Of a stretch of 64,000 nucleotides of DNA, positions 30,684 to 42,888 are shown piece after piece (position 1 is the stretch's first letter; each line of letters begins with the position of its first letter). Position numbers and translations under genes: made by a program. The notes beneath the pieces are model-generated. The model did no database searches. It had not been told where the DNA came from and saw only the letters and a list, made by a program, of their open reading frames with translations. Origin of the DNA: Triglochin maritima (taxonomy: Eukaryota; Streptophyta; Magnoliopsida; Alismatales; Juncaginaceae); NCBI GenBank assembly GCA_963682175.1, contig OY821782.1, positions 24,511,741-24,575,740 on the forward strand. The letters run 5' to 3'.

Positions 30684-33542
30684 TGATTGAATATGTTAAT
30701 TACAGCAAGTGCATGGCTGCATTGAAGCGGTGGCAAGCACGGGTCGGTCCACAGGGAGCATGCGCGAGTCGGATTCACGATACTGGATTGGGAAAAGAAA
30801 ATGAGATTAAGGTCGAAACTACACTACAAGGCGAAAGAAATCAGAAAACAAGCAATAAAATTTAACCCCTTAGGGGGTAGAGCGAGAAAGCGAATGCAAA
30901 AATATGTGTATGTGTGCATGTTCAAATGTGCTCATCACAACAAGTCATACATGAAATCCATAATACTCAACTCCAACTTTGCCTCCACATAAAATAAGAT
31001 AAAACATTATCATTTAAACATACAAGACAATAATTCAAATGAAGCTAATATGTTCACATGCATCATGACTCAAATCTAATTATGTCTCCACATGAAATAA
31101 GATGTATCACAATCATTAAAACATACGAGACATTAATTAGGATAAAGCCAACATGAGCATATGCGTGCACATGTCTTGTTTCCTTCTTCCACTCCATCCT
31201 TATCCTCACATCATCATTCCCCATAAAATAGACCTACTAATCTAAGCACGTGCTAAGCTTCAATCAAGAGCATTAGCACATCAAAGATAAGAGTGAAATC
31301 TCATCAGATGGTTATGGAAATCATATGAAGTTCAAAGGTAGGTTTAACGCACACACTATGCATCACGTAATACAATCACCTTCCTCTCCACCCCACATAA
31401 GGATGGACTACTCTCTAATCATATCTAAACTAAAGAATGCCAAAAAAAACAACATAAACCCATAATGGAAATGACTAAAAAATAGATTAAACAAACAACA
31501 ACATCAAAGAAATTGTATCAAAGTAAAAGACAATAATGGAAAGAGAAAGATTCAACTAACTTGAAATGAAAAGATTATAAAATTCCTCCTTCTTCTCCTC
31601 TTACACTAATCAGCAGCAAAACAAAACCTAAAACTAATGGAGAAGAAAGAAGAAGTGGGAGAGGATGGATTACAATGTTATATATAGACTAATACATAGT
31701 TCAGATCAATCTGGAAATAATCAGACTGTTCTAAATCACATCTGATAGTCTTGCAATTCTCTGACCCGAATACCCGACCCACGACCAAAATTTGAAGACC
31801 AACAAAGCAACTTGATCCGCCAGTGGCATATCATATTGCTCTGATCGTGTTCATATTTGTCAAGCGCATTAGTTCTTTCATTTGGCACGTGGGGTGAAGT
31901 CCTGGTCCACTGGCTCGAATCACTTTGATTTTAATTGGACAAATACTCATTTGGTTCAAGTCACGTGGCACAACATTTTATCCTTTACCATCATGTCCCT
32001 CCAGGTTTTCACTTGGGACCTTTCGGATTTGCGATCTAGTCCTTGTGCATTACAAACAGGTCCATAATCTTCCAAATCGGTCCATAGTTGTTATATTTAC
32101 GTCCTTTTTGCTCACTTCTTCTTCCTTATTACCTAACTCCTTAAACACTACAAACAACAACTCGAGTAGCACAATCTTGGGATAAAATAACGGATATATA
32201 GCTGTTAGAATTGATGGCCCCTAATTCTAATCACTTTTTAATTAATCTTTACTTGATTCAATCAAATATGTGCAGCGGAATTAAACAATCAATCAAGTAA
32301 AGACAATGGAAACCAGAAAGGTGACCTGGAAGATTTTTATAGAGGTGCGGCCTCCCGACTACTTCCTCTATTGCAAGCTCCACCTACGTCTTCACTATCA
32401 ATCTCGTTCCGGGCCGAGATTAAGCCTTTTACACAACAAGCTAGCGAACACTTTGAGTAGGATATAGCAATGATCAAAGGTGTGGAATTTAGGCTTACAG
32501 AATAGTGAATGAGATTTTAGGATTGAGAGACTTCTCTCTAATGTATGAGACAATTGTGTGTGGGAGAGGTGTCTAAATAAAGTGTTCAATCCTCTATTTA
32601 TAAGCTCCTAAGATGTTATATCCATTGGGGATGAGTGTGGTAAAAGGTTGTGCAAGAAACAGAAAACAGAAAAGTTTAGCACACTGTTATGGGTAAGTTT
32701 CGTTGACCGAACGAGTCTAACGATCGACCGGATGTTGTCTAGAAATGGAGTCCAGCAAAGTCCAGAAAAGAGACGTTCGACCGATCAAGGGACGGTTGAC
32801 CGAAATACAATTACAACTTAAGTTCACTTAAGTTAACGGTCGAGCAAAATGGTTGGGTCGATCGACCGAAAACTAACAAGCTCTATGAGGTTGTGAAAAC
32901 ACATATGTTCGGTCGACCGAAACTAGGTCCACGGTCGACAGGTGGTCACTTGTATTTTTGGGGTATGGATAAAAATGTGAATACGACCGTTGGTATAATA
33001 CGACAGGTCTAACGGTCAAATGAGACGTGTAGACGGTTGACCAAAAAGGTCACAGTCAACCGGTCGAGCTATATAAATCACTATTGGATAATTGATCATT
33101 CGGCAAACGTAGGTGGTTTGGTCGATCGAATTTGCACAGGTAGTTCCGGTTCGGGTTTAGTGATTTCTGGTCTAAGTTTGGGTGACCTATTGAAGTCCAA
33201 TTGATCTCAGATTTTGTGTGTGACTCCTATAAGGAACCTAGTGTCTATGTGATTGGATTTTAACTCTTGTATGCTCAAGATTACATAGATTTGTGAGACT
33301 CTGAAGAAATATAAAATTACATGTCTTCAAAAGCTTGATTACATGCCTTGACTTGAATTCCTTTCTTCCCTGCGTCTTGATCACCTATAGATGTTAGCAC
33401 AAAGCAATATATATTCTATGCAATATGTGTTCTACACTACATTTGATTGTGATTAAGATTAGGATGATTAATTATCAAAACATAGATTAAGGCCAAAAAG
33501 CCAACAATAACACGAATGTGGTGTATGATATGCTACTAATCA
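30684..33542 (-). repeat. Athila 3' LTR, subfamily 1, split by copia-like LTR
   Basis: Begins TGATTGAATATGTTAATTAC, with GCAAGTGCATGGCTGC close behind, and ends GATATGCTACTAATCA at 33542. It matches 51173-52418. Bases 32203-33506 plus one 5-bp duplication copy are foreign. Its own small ORFs are not genes. Confidence 0.85.
32203..33506 (-). mobile_element. Solo LTR of a copia-type element (SIRE-like?)
   Basis: 1304 bp bounded in sense direction by TGTTGGCTTTTTGGCC and ending ATCAATTCTAACA. ATAGC at 32198-32202 and ATAAC at 33507-33511 form a 5-bp target duplication with one change, and the host LTR reads through once it is removed. The termini and the phrase TATGTGCAGCGGAATTAAAC are usual in plant copia LTRs; the SIRE-like label is tentative. 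Interior rich in TCGACCG-type palindromes (32700-33140). No internal domain, so it is a solo LTR. Confidence 0.8.
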
Positions 33543-34930
33543 AATACCCCACACTTACGTTTTTCTAGTCCCGCGCGAAACAAAGAAAGAGAAAAATGAA
33601 TGAAAGGAAAATCATATGAAAAACAAGAAATCCTAACTCACATTCATAGGAATCACGGTTGCACTTAGCACGTGCAACAAGCTGTTAAACTTCCTTGTTG
33701 CCAAGGAAGAGGAGTGGTGTCTCCTGAGTGTTTCAATGGATATACCCACAAAATCCGAACATTGATGTATCATTCAATCTAGCAACATGACTCATTGGAC
33801 ATATTTTTGTCAATCATTGGACACGATAATCCTACGGGTCGACTCTATATGTATCCAGTCCACACACCTAGCCTAGGGAATCATTCATGCAAGTTAATTA
33901 AGGACTTAAGTGAAAGACATGAACAACATTAACATCCTCAAGTGATACAAAGTGTAAAGTCCATTCAGGTTCTTATTTGTATTACCGTTTTCTTCTTTTT
34001 TTATTCATTTTTTGTCTAGTTGGTGTTTGATTCTCCCAGGGTCAGGTTACGTGCATCATTGCCTATGAGGACTTACACTATCACAGACACCTCCCCCCAA
34101 ATCTCCACATATGGCGATCCCTACCACCCGTGTAACGGGAGTTCAGTTGGTGCATCCAAAGTCAGATGACTCGAAAGCACTAGGCACTAAGTCCCCTCGG
34201 ACCTTATTTCCTGTGTGATAGGAAAAGTGCGAGAAGAGAGAACAACCTACTAAATTATTTCTTATCTACAAATGAACCAAAACCCCTACACTTAAGGTTT
34301 CACAACAGGAGTTTAATGGTCCTTGACTACAACAAACTTCCTTATATTAACCAACACAAATTATTTAACTCACTATGTTCATGGTGGACTTTTTTATTTA
34401 TTTGACTACTGAAACCCTATGATTACTTATATCTGAGGGAAAACCGGGGTGCATCCTAACGACTAGATAATGCCTAAATTCGGTATACTAGATAAATGCA
34501 TCATGTTCAATTGAATTTTGGGAGCTTTTTTTTAGTTTGCGTCTCAACAATTTTGCACATGCTAACACACATAAAACCCACAAAACATTTTCTTTTGCAA
34601 ACACATAAAGATTTTGAAAGAAATGGAAATTTTAAAGCACTAGGCAAGCAAAAGAAGACATGTCCCCAACGATCATGGCAAATAGATATATCGATATTAA
34701 ATGCATCACATTGACATGACCCTAACAATGCAAACAAAATAAAACAAACAAAAAACAACCAAAAAAACAAAGTCCAAAGGCTCGACTATGTACAAACGAT
34801 AAAACTCCACCCTACACTTAGGTCATACATTGTCCACAATGTATGCAAAGAATAAAATGCACAACCTGACCAATACATGTAACCTCTGTCACCACCGAGA
34901 GGGGGTGCCCGTTGCGAGGAAGAACCCCTT
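33543..34930 (-). other. Athila 3' untranslated region with stem-loops
   Basis: Directly inside the 3' LTR. Contains the polypurine tract (CCCCACACTTA on the plus strand, 33547), stem-loop A at 33658-33678, stem-loop B at 33690-33709, the long conserved block up to 34700, and the second polypurine-type motif with CATTGTGGACAATG (sense) at 34805-34845. The small ORFs here (34496-34714, 34507-34770) are not conserved as proteins. Confidence 0.75.
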
Positions 34931-34939
34931 GGCACCATA

Positions 34940-35820
34940 ATCTTTAGCAACTTGTAGATCTTACATTTTTTCTTTGAAAGTAAGGCATTTTTCTCCGATA
35001 GTGACAAAGTGTCAAAGTCATAACCGAAGAGTGTCTTAGAATCAATGATTCGTCAGAAGAAGGAGCACAAACATCCTCGTCATTATCGTGGTCCAACCAG
35101 GAGTCTGGAAGCGCTCGACAATATGCACGTGTGATCTGCTCGACGTCAATGGCAACCCCTTCTGAGTCGATGCAATTTTGAGTGTACCAGGGCTCGAAGT
35201 GACTGCAAATACGAGTGACAAGAATGGGGAAAGGTTGCCTGCCTTCTCGGGCACCTTTTCGCATCGTGTGGAAGAGCTCGTTGGAAATGCAGTGCTACCT
35301 CTGGTCATGAGCACATAGACCAATCCAGACAGGCAACAAAGAATGTGGAATGGTGCCTTCACCCCAAGATGTTTTTACTCACCCATTGAGAAGCCACATG
35401 CACATTCTTAAACAGATGGGCATGGCTTAAACTCGTGTGAGGGTTGACCGGGTTCCCTGTACCCATCAGTGAACGATAAAAGTTCAATGTCACGCATTGG
35501 TGGACCTTGCAATCCAAAAAGGGTAACCCAGTAATATCCATAATAATAGAGGGAGTGAGCGGAAAAGTACTACCTTTTCATGGTGAACTTCATGTCTTCA
35601 CCATCATCGGTCAGGGAACGATAAAAGGAATTGATCACGGATGGGGCAGAATGACTACTCCCCTCTCCTTTCAACCCGAGTTCGGCAATGCGAACATCAA
35701 AAGGAGTCCCTAAACGAGTGACTATAAATGCAAAGTCCGATTCCATAAAAGGGTGTACGTAACTAAATAAAATGCTCCAAGATGATAACCTAAACAGATA
35801 TAAAAAATAGAAGGCCAAAA
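34940..35820 (-). pseudogene. Extra ORF of Athila between integrase and 3' UTR, broken
   Basis: Overlapping minus-strand fragments (34944-35264, 35042-35362, 35359-35541, 35570-35818) lie where Athila elements carry an additional, often called env-like, reading frame. Recognisable style includes FPILVTRICSHFEPWYTQ, LCCLSGLVYVLM and SDFAFIVTRLGTPFDV, reminiscent of a plant transposon protein domain found at this place in Athila/Tat elements. I see no convincing signal peptide or transmembrane pattern that would make it an envelope protein. Function not assigned. Confidence 0.45.
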
Positions 35821-36416
35821 CCGCTAATCAATCCGCCAGTAGATCAATTTCTGCTATTGGCAATTGGAACAAGGAATTGGGGCCGCAAAATGGCTACGTG
35901 TCATGTGTGAAACTTAAGCTATCGTAATTTTGGTCTCGATTGTTATTAAGCATGCCAACTTTACGGTTGGAAAGGTTCAATGACACTTAATCAAACAAAA
36001 TTAGGATGAGAATATGTTTTACCACGCCACTAGGAGCACCGGAGAGTTCAAAACGGCAGGAGAGATCACCAGAAAGACATAATAACGGGTGGTTGTTGAC
36101 GACAGAAAAGAGGGGACTAGATCCACTATAGGACCTACTAGTAGTCGATCGTTGGCCAAATTGGGGGGTGAAATTTGGGCGAGGGGTTGAGGAGGTTGTT
36201 GGAAGGCGGTATGATGAGTTTTGTTGCGTGAGAGAAAGGGGAAATGCAAATAAGAGACCTTTAAATAGGTAGGGTTATGAGTATGGAAGAATTGCGGTCA
36301 AAGCCCCCCAACTTTCAGATAGGTTGATAACATGTGGTTATTTCTGTTTTTTTCTTTTGAAAAAAAAGTACAAACATGAATTCACAACCGCTCACATGGT
36401 TGTGTGTGAGGGAGGT
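35821..36416 (-). other. Spacer with no supported gene
   Basis: Between the extra ORF and integrase tail. Contains CCGCCAGTAG-type short repeats at 35833, an AT-rich plus-strand motif TTTAAATAGGTAGGG near 36265 and a purine run near 36360. Nothing coding recognised. Confidence 0.5.
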
Positions 36417-37005
36417 TCATGAAGGGACATGACCTCCAACCTCAGCTGGTGCCCCCTCCAAGTAAGGTTTGAGGCGTTGTCCATTAGGTTTCAACACATC
36501 CACATTGCCTAGGTTCAGTAGTTCAACCGCTCTATGAGAAAAAATGGTTTGCACAATAAACGGGACAGACCAACGACTACGGAGCTTACCCGCAAACAGA
36601 TGAAGCCGGGAATTGTAAAGCAACACCTTCTACCCGGTCATAAACACTTTTCGCATAATCATACAATCGTGAAACATTTTGGCTCAGGACTTATGCATTT
36701 TGGCATTTTCATACACATCATTGCGTAGCTCTTCTAATTCCATGATGTTGAGTTTACGTTGCACCCCTGCTTGATCAAGATCGATATGCAGATTCTTGAT
36801 CGCCCAGAAAGCACGATGCTTAAGCTCGACAGGTAGGTGGCAAGCCTTGCCGTACACTACAGATATGGGGATATACCCAAATTGGTCTTATACACGGTGT
36901 GGAAAGCCCACAATGCGTCATTCAACTTAGTCGACCAATCCTTCCACGAGGAATTAACCGTCTTCTAAAGGATTTGCTTTATTTGAATGTTGAGACTTTG
37001 ACCTG
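36417..37005 (-). pseudogene. Athila integrase C-terminal half
   Basis: Minus-strand frames give the conserved Athila tail: NLGISPY, the GKACHLPVELKHRAFWAI stretch at about 36805-36855, LEELRNDVYENAKM and then [18 protein letters not shown] (GPY/F equivalent) to [13 protein letters not shown]. Stops interrupt it near 36630. The first half of the domain lies at 46205-46540, the other side of an LTR inserted after the HPQTSGQ motif. Confidence 0.88.
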
Positions 37006-37497
37006 TGATTAGTAGCATATCATGCATCATATTCATGTTAAATATCCTTTATTTTACCCCAATATTGTGCTACTCGAGTTGTTGTTTGTAGTGTTATGGA
37101 CTTGTTTGTAATGCACAAGGACTGTATCGCAAATCAAGAAGGACTAAAGTGAAAACCTGGAGGGACCTGATTGTGAAGTGCAAAATAAGGTGACACGACT
37201 TGAACCAGATCAGTATTTTGCCAATTAAACTTAAAGTAATTCGAGCTAGCGGACCAGGACTTCACCCCACGTGACAATTGAAGAAAGAGAGCAGCACACA
37301 AAATTTCAACCCGATCGGATCTATTTGATTTGCCACTCGCGATCAAACAGGTCCAATGGATCTCAAATTTTGGTCGTGGGTCGGGTATTTGGGTTGGAGC
37401 ATTCCCGGACCATCATATATGATTTAGAGCCGTCTGATTATTTCTAGATTGATCCTAACCACGTATAAGTCTATATAAACCATTGTAATCCCTCCTG

Positions 37498-39747
37498 CAA
37501 CGCCCCCCGAACTTGTAGGTTCGCACACTGGGAAAGAACTTCAAGTGTCGCGATCATAGACTGTCGCGATGACCGAAGGAGTTACAAGAAAAAAAAACGA
37601 GATAGACTAACTCGACAATATATGAAGCCATACATGGATAGCTAACGAATAAAAGTAAAAGTAACTGAATTTCCGTATATGAAAGATTCAATACACAACT
37701 TGAGTTTCAAAAAGAAAATATATCAATAAGCGGAAGAAGAAGATAACGGAAGACTGTGGTCGACGCGCCCCTCGTGTACAAAATCTTCGACACTCGTCCA
37801 ATCTATCCTGTAGAAACCTAAGTACCTGGAAGCACCACATTAACAAGTGCATGAGTTTTCAATTAAGAAAACCCTGTATGCCCCAGTCCCAACAAAGTTT
37901 TACAGAAGAATGCATGCAGTCTAACTAAGACGAAAGAATAAAAAACAGAACAGAAAAGCATCAAATGCAACATAAGGCTATGACTCCATAAGTCGTGCCA
38001 GCAGGGCGCACTCGACAGTGACCCACCGCTCGGCACAAAGCGGTGTGCCGGATAAATGTCCAAATTCGCGGAAATAAACCTACATTGTGTCATCACGAAC
38101 TTTGAAACATCTAACCCGAGACAGAATGACAACGCGCCTAGCCAGGACTTATCTTACACCTAACCACCCAATGTGAAGGTCTTGTGCGAATGGCCTCTGA
38201 AGCTAGAGGACCCACTCGTGGCTCGTCGGCCCAGAATACAGAATGTGCCCAGAATTAATTATCAATTTAAATGCAATGCAAGCTATCTATAAATCTACTA
38301 ATCTATATAGACACACTAATCTGAATAAGCACAACACGAGGGGTATACAAATATCCTCCTCTCGACTTCAGAGTAGACAAAATATCAGAATTCAATCAGC
38401 CACCAATGGGCTCCAGAAACAACGAACATCCACAAGAGAGACATATCAAAAGCATAACAAAAACATATGTCATCTACGGGTCATGCATAAAGGTTATGGG
38501 GAACATTACGTAAGGGGTACATGCAACTACCAATCATCACATCAGATTAGAAACATGCACACAAAGGCAAGCAATAACAAGCATCATAGTAAAAGATATC
38601 GATAATTAAGACATAACGATATTCATACTATATGATCTCTAAATTTCAGAACACATAATTAGTGCAGTTTCGGAGCAAGTTCAGACGTGATAATGTGCAT
38701 GAATCAGGTTCAGACAATAATATCTATAACATGATACAACATGTGTATGAAATAGAATTCTGATTATTCTATACAAGTCATCATGCATGCATAGATATCG
38801 ACATACACACAACTAGATGACATGATGATTTATGAGTGCAATTTTAGAGCCTACACCCATGCATACATGTGAAAATGAACATTAACCGTAGAGCTTCAGT
38901 ATTGTATTAGCAACATGTCAGACATTTTAGAGTCAGATTACGTGCAAGAAATCATAGTCTAAAAACACATGCATCTTATATGTCACATTAGCAACATCAC
39001 CCTATATCGCATGTAGCGACATGCACGCATTACTGAATGATCAATAACTCATGCATGCGTATTTCATAACATTACATTCATTCAAGCATAAGATATATCT
39101 CAACATACAAAATTTAGAGCTGACATGTAGCATATAACAGTACAAGCATTCGCCAACAAAATCATCAACTTCCATAGAATCGTTAATTCGGAGATCAGAC
39201 CATGTATGCACCCCCAAACCAGATGTTACCTTGCCATTCCAGACGTCTCATATGACATTTCTGAGGGAGAAATGTATGGTCGACTGGTTGTGCATTTGAC
39301 GCAAGCCTGGTTGGTTTCGGTCGAACGGGTCCCCATTGTCGTTCGACCGTGTGCACTGTCATAGGTCGGTTGGGGTGTTGACCAGCTAAATGGTCGACCG
39401 CCTGTGTGACTTTGTCCGACCGGTGACTTAAGTTGGATTGGTGGTCGGTTCGACCGAAGGTGGTTCGGTCGACCGGACTTGATGTGGAGCGTGGGATATT
39501 TCCTTGGTGGAATTCGGTCGACCGAGAGTGCTCGGGGGTTCGACCGTATTCGTTGGTGAGAGTTGGGGGATTTCCCTGGTGGAATTCGGTCGACCGAGAG
39601 TGCTCGGGGGTTCGACTGTATTCGTTGGTGAGAGTTGGGGGATTTCCCTGTGGAATTCGGTTGACCGAGAGTGCTCAGGGGTTCGACCGGGTTCGTTGTT
39701 ATGCGTGAGGGATTATTCCCTTGTGACTTTCGGTCGACCGAGAGTGC
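37498..39747 (+). repeat. Left LTR of the Tekay-like element
   Basis: Begins TGCAACGCCCCCCGAAC after Athila LTR sequence. 37498-39230 is AT-rich without ORFs, with many ATGCATG words. From 39240 the GGTCGACC-type palindromes start. 39509-39725 holds three tandem 71-72-bp units (below). Confidence 0.65.
39509..39725 (+). repeat. Three tandem 72-bp repeats with TCGACCGA
   Basis: Units begin at 39509, 39581 and 39652 with GGAATTCGGTCGACCGAGAG and contain GGGGGTTCGACCG. The same three-unit array occurs at 43206-43421. Frames through it give long ORFs by chance on both strands. Confidence 0.85.
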
Positions 39748-39973
39748 TCAGGAGTTTCCGGCTGACCTGGTCTTGTTGCCGATGGAGGACTTCGACGTCA
39801 TACTGGGGATGGATTGGCTATCCCAGTACGATGTGCGAGTCTTGTGCCGGGAGGAGAAGATTATGATCCCGAGGAAGGGTCTACCTGATGTGCTTATCAG
39901 GGGGACGAAGGACAGAGGAGGCAGAGTAGTTGTATTAGCAGTGAGGGCACAGAAATTGTTGCAGCAGGGTTAA
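39748..39973 (+). pseudogene. Protease C-terminal remnant
   Basis: EFPADLVLLPMEDFDVILG followed by MDWLSQYDVRV is the end of a Del/Tekay aspartic protease; the catalytic D-S-G part is missing because the LTR array joins here. The frame continues about 60 codons and stops at 39971-39973. Confidence 0.8.
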
Positions 39974-40029
39974 AGAGCTTTTGTGGCCACTCTGGTAGTT
40001 CCAGATCTAGAGGCAAGGAGATTGGAGGA

Positions 40030-40965
40030 CATTGAGAAGTCCAGGATTTTCCAGAGGTATTTTCCGACGATGTCTCCGGGTTGCCACCTCAGAGAGAGAT
40101 TGAGTTTTGTATTGATTTGGTAGCTGGGACTACGCCACAGTCAAAGGTGCCGTATAGGATGGCACCTGATGAGCTGGCAGAGCTGAAGAAACAGTTGCAG
40201 GATCTGATGGATACCGGGTATATCCGCCCCAATGTCTCACCTTGGGGAGCGCCGGTACTCTTCGTGAAGAAGAAGTATGGATCGCTACGGATGTGTATTG
40301 ACTACAGGATGCTGAACAAGGTTACCGTAAGGAATCTGTATCCCTTGCCCAGGATCGAGGACCTTTTTGACGAGTTGCAGTCAGCGAAGGTGTTCTCGAA
40401 GATTGATCTGTGATCTGGTTATCATCAGTTGAGGATCAGAGAGGCAGATGTGCAGAAGACAACTTTCATGACGAGTTACGAGCATTACGAGTTTTTGGTG
40501 ATGTCGTTCGGGTTGACGAACGCGCCTGCAACGTTTATGGATTTGATGAACAGGACGTTCAGTCAGTACCTCGACCGGTTTGTGATTGTCTTCGTGGACG
40601 ACATTTTGGTCTACTCGCAAGATGTGGAGCAGCATCGAGAGCACTTGAGAGTTGTACTTGGTATTTTGAGAGATCATCAGTTGTATGCCAAGTTTTCGAA
40701 CTATGAGTTCTGGTTGAGCAGTGTCGCCTTTCTGGGACACATTGTATCGAGAGCTGGGATTTTAGTAGATCCAACAAAGGTTGAGGTCGTGACGCAGTGG
40801 AGAGTCCCAACTAGTGTGGTAGAGATTAGGAGTTTTGTGGGACTGACGGGGTACTATCGCCATTTTATTCAGGATTTCTCCAGGTCGGCTTCGCCGATGA
40901 CGACTTTGACGTGGAATGGCGTCAAGTTCGTGTGGTCCCAGAAGTGCGAGGACAGTTTCCAGTAA
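40030..40965 (+). pseudogene. Reverse transcriptase domain (Tekay-like)
   Basis: Landmarks: [57 protein letters not shown], then a TGA at 40411-40413 interrupting [23 protein letters not shown], the catalytic F-V-D-D at 40591-40602, and YYRHFI. Only two or three lesions are seen, fewer than in the Athila copies. TAA at 40963-40965 ends the frame. Confidence 0.93.
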
Positions 40966-41458
40966 CTGAAGAGTCGGCTGACAACTGCTCCAGTTCTGAC
41001 ACTTCCCGGTGGTAGCGGTGGGTTTCTGATTTACAGTGACGTGTTAGGCGTTGGACTAGGATACGTACTCATGCAGCGTGAGCAGGTGGTTGCATACGAT
41101 TTGAGACAGCTGAAGGTGCATGAGAGGAACTACCCTACTCATGATTTGGAGTTGGCAGTAGTGGTGCACGCTTTGAAGACTTGGAGGCATTACTTGTATG
41201 GGGAGCAGTTCGAGGTTTTCACAGATCATCAGAGCCTGAAGTATCTATTTTCGCAGAAGGAGCTGAATATAAGGCAGCGTAGATGGGTCGAGCTGATTAA
41301 GGATTATGACTTCACCATCTCGTACCATCCGGGAAAGGCGAATTCGGTTGCAGATGCGTTGAGCAGGAAGGTGGAGGTTACCACAACAGGCCTTTGTATC
41401 CAGGAGTGGAAGTTGCTTGAGGCACTGGCCGAATGGAGACCGTTCACTGATGAGTCAT
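40966..41458 (+). pseudogene. RNase H domain (Tekay-like)
   Basis: Starts [19 protein letters not shown] (first aspartate in its usual place, though A-S-G is altered), then [31 protein letters not shown] and ends VADALSRK. Open from 41041 to 41460. Confidence 0.92.
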
Positions 41459-42330
41459 GAGGTGTTTTGATTGCCGGGCTGAGAGTGGAGCCTCAGATGG
41501 TCTCGAGTATCGTTCAGGCTCAGAGTTCTGATGATGAGTTAGCTGGGTTGTTACAGTTAGCTGGCAGAGATGGATCAGACTTCAGTATTGGAGTTGATGG
41601 TGGGCTAAGGTTCAGAGGTCGTGTCTGGGTGCCGAAGGGAGGAGATCTGAGGAAGGACATTCTGGAGGAGGTGCACAAATCCCGTTATTCGATCCACCCG
41701 GGCAGTTCGACGATGTATAGAGATCTTCAGAGGAATTTCTGGTGGAAGAAAATGAAGATGGAGATCGCAAAGTTCGTTGACAGATGCCTGATTTGTCAAC
41801 AGGTGAAGATTGAGCACCAGAGACCTGCAGGACCGATGCAGAGGATCGAGCTTCCAGAGTGGAAGTGGGAGCACATGACGATGGATTTTGTCACTGGGCT
41901 GCCGAGGACGAGAGGATTCCATGATGCGATTTGGGTTATAGTCGATCGAATGACCAAGTCGGCACACTTCTTAGCTATCCGGACTACTCTACCTATGGAG
42001 GGTCTAGCTACGTTGTATATTGAGGAGATTGTCAGACTTCATGGAGTGTCTGTGAGTATTATTTTGGATCGAGATCCGAGGTTCACTTCCAGATTCTTGA
42101 GGAGTTTATAGTAGGCCCTGGGGACTCGATTGAAGTTCAGTACCACATTCCATCCGCAGACAGACGGTCAGTCTGAGAGGACCTTCCAGACATTAGAGGA
42201 TATGTTGCGAGCTTGTACTCTGGATTGGGCAGGACATTGGGATGAGCATTCGCCGTTGATCGAGTTTGCCTACAACAACAGCTACCATTCGAGCATTGGG
42301 ATGACACCGTACGAGGCTCTATAAGGGAGA
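41459..42330 (+). pseudogene. Integrase core (Tekay-like)
   Basis: Zinc finger with HKSRYSIHPG and CLICQQVK; DDE residues in TMDFVTGLPR, ILDRDPRFTSR and [14 protein letters not shown] at 42109-42111 interrupts after FLRSL, and a TAA at 42322-42324 follows MTPYEAL. Otherwise the domain is complete and well preserved. Confidence 0.93.
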
Positions 42331-42888
42331 CTGTGTAGATCACTGGTATGCTGGGGTGATGTAGGCGAGAGACAGCTAGTTGGCCCTGAGATTGTGCAGA
42401 TGTATGCTAGGAAGGTTGATGTGATCAGGCAGAGACTAGCAACAACTCAGAGCAGGCAGAAGAGCTACGCTGATAGGCGTAGGCGAGAGTTGAGATTTGA
42501 GGTAGGTGACCATGTCTTCCTGAAGATTTCACCATCTCGAGGGGTGATGAGGTTCGGGAAGAAAGGGAAGCTCAGTCCGAGGTATGTCGGACCGTTTGAG
42601 ATTCTCAATCGGGTTGGAGAGGTTGCTTACAGGGTTGCACTGCCGTCGCAGTTTTCTGGTCTTCACAACGTCTTCCATGTTTCGATGTTGAGGAAGTACG
42701 TAACAGATCATTCTCATGTGATCCAGTTGGAGGTTCCAGAGATCCGTCAGGATGTCTCTTGAGGAGAGACCGGTTGAGATTAGGGATCGGGTGGAGCATC
42801 AGTTGAGGAGGAGGACCATTCTGATGGTGAAGGTCAGGTGGCAATACCACAGTGAGTGAGAGTCCACTTGGGAGATTTTACTAGCTGA
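42331..42888 (+). pseudogene. Integrase tail with truncated chromodomain
   Basis: 42394-42762 gives the GPY/F module (KLSPRYVGPFEILNRVGEVA) and LHNVFHVSMLRKYV. The chromodomain begins after EIRQDV in a neighbouring frame: LEERPVEIRDRVEHQLRRR, then MVKVRWQYHSE, a stop, and ESTWE. It runs out after about 42880 where the palindrome array starts, so the last helix is missing. Confidence 0.88.

Noticed and set aside
34940..35820. Envelope gene making the Athila element a retrovirus
   Set aside because: No signal peptide, transmembrane or cleavage pattern could be seen in the broken frames.
39433..39866. Repeat protein with WWNSVDRECSGVR units
   Set aside because: Translation of the 72-bp DNA repeat; the same array lies at 43130-43501 in LTR context.
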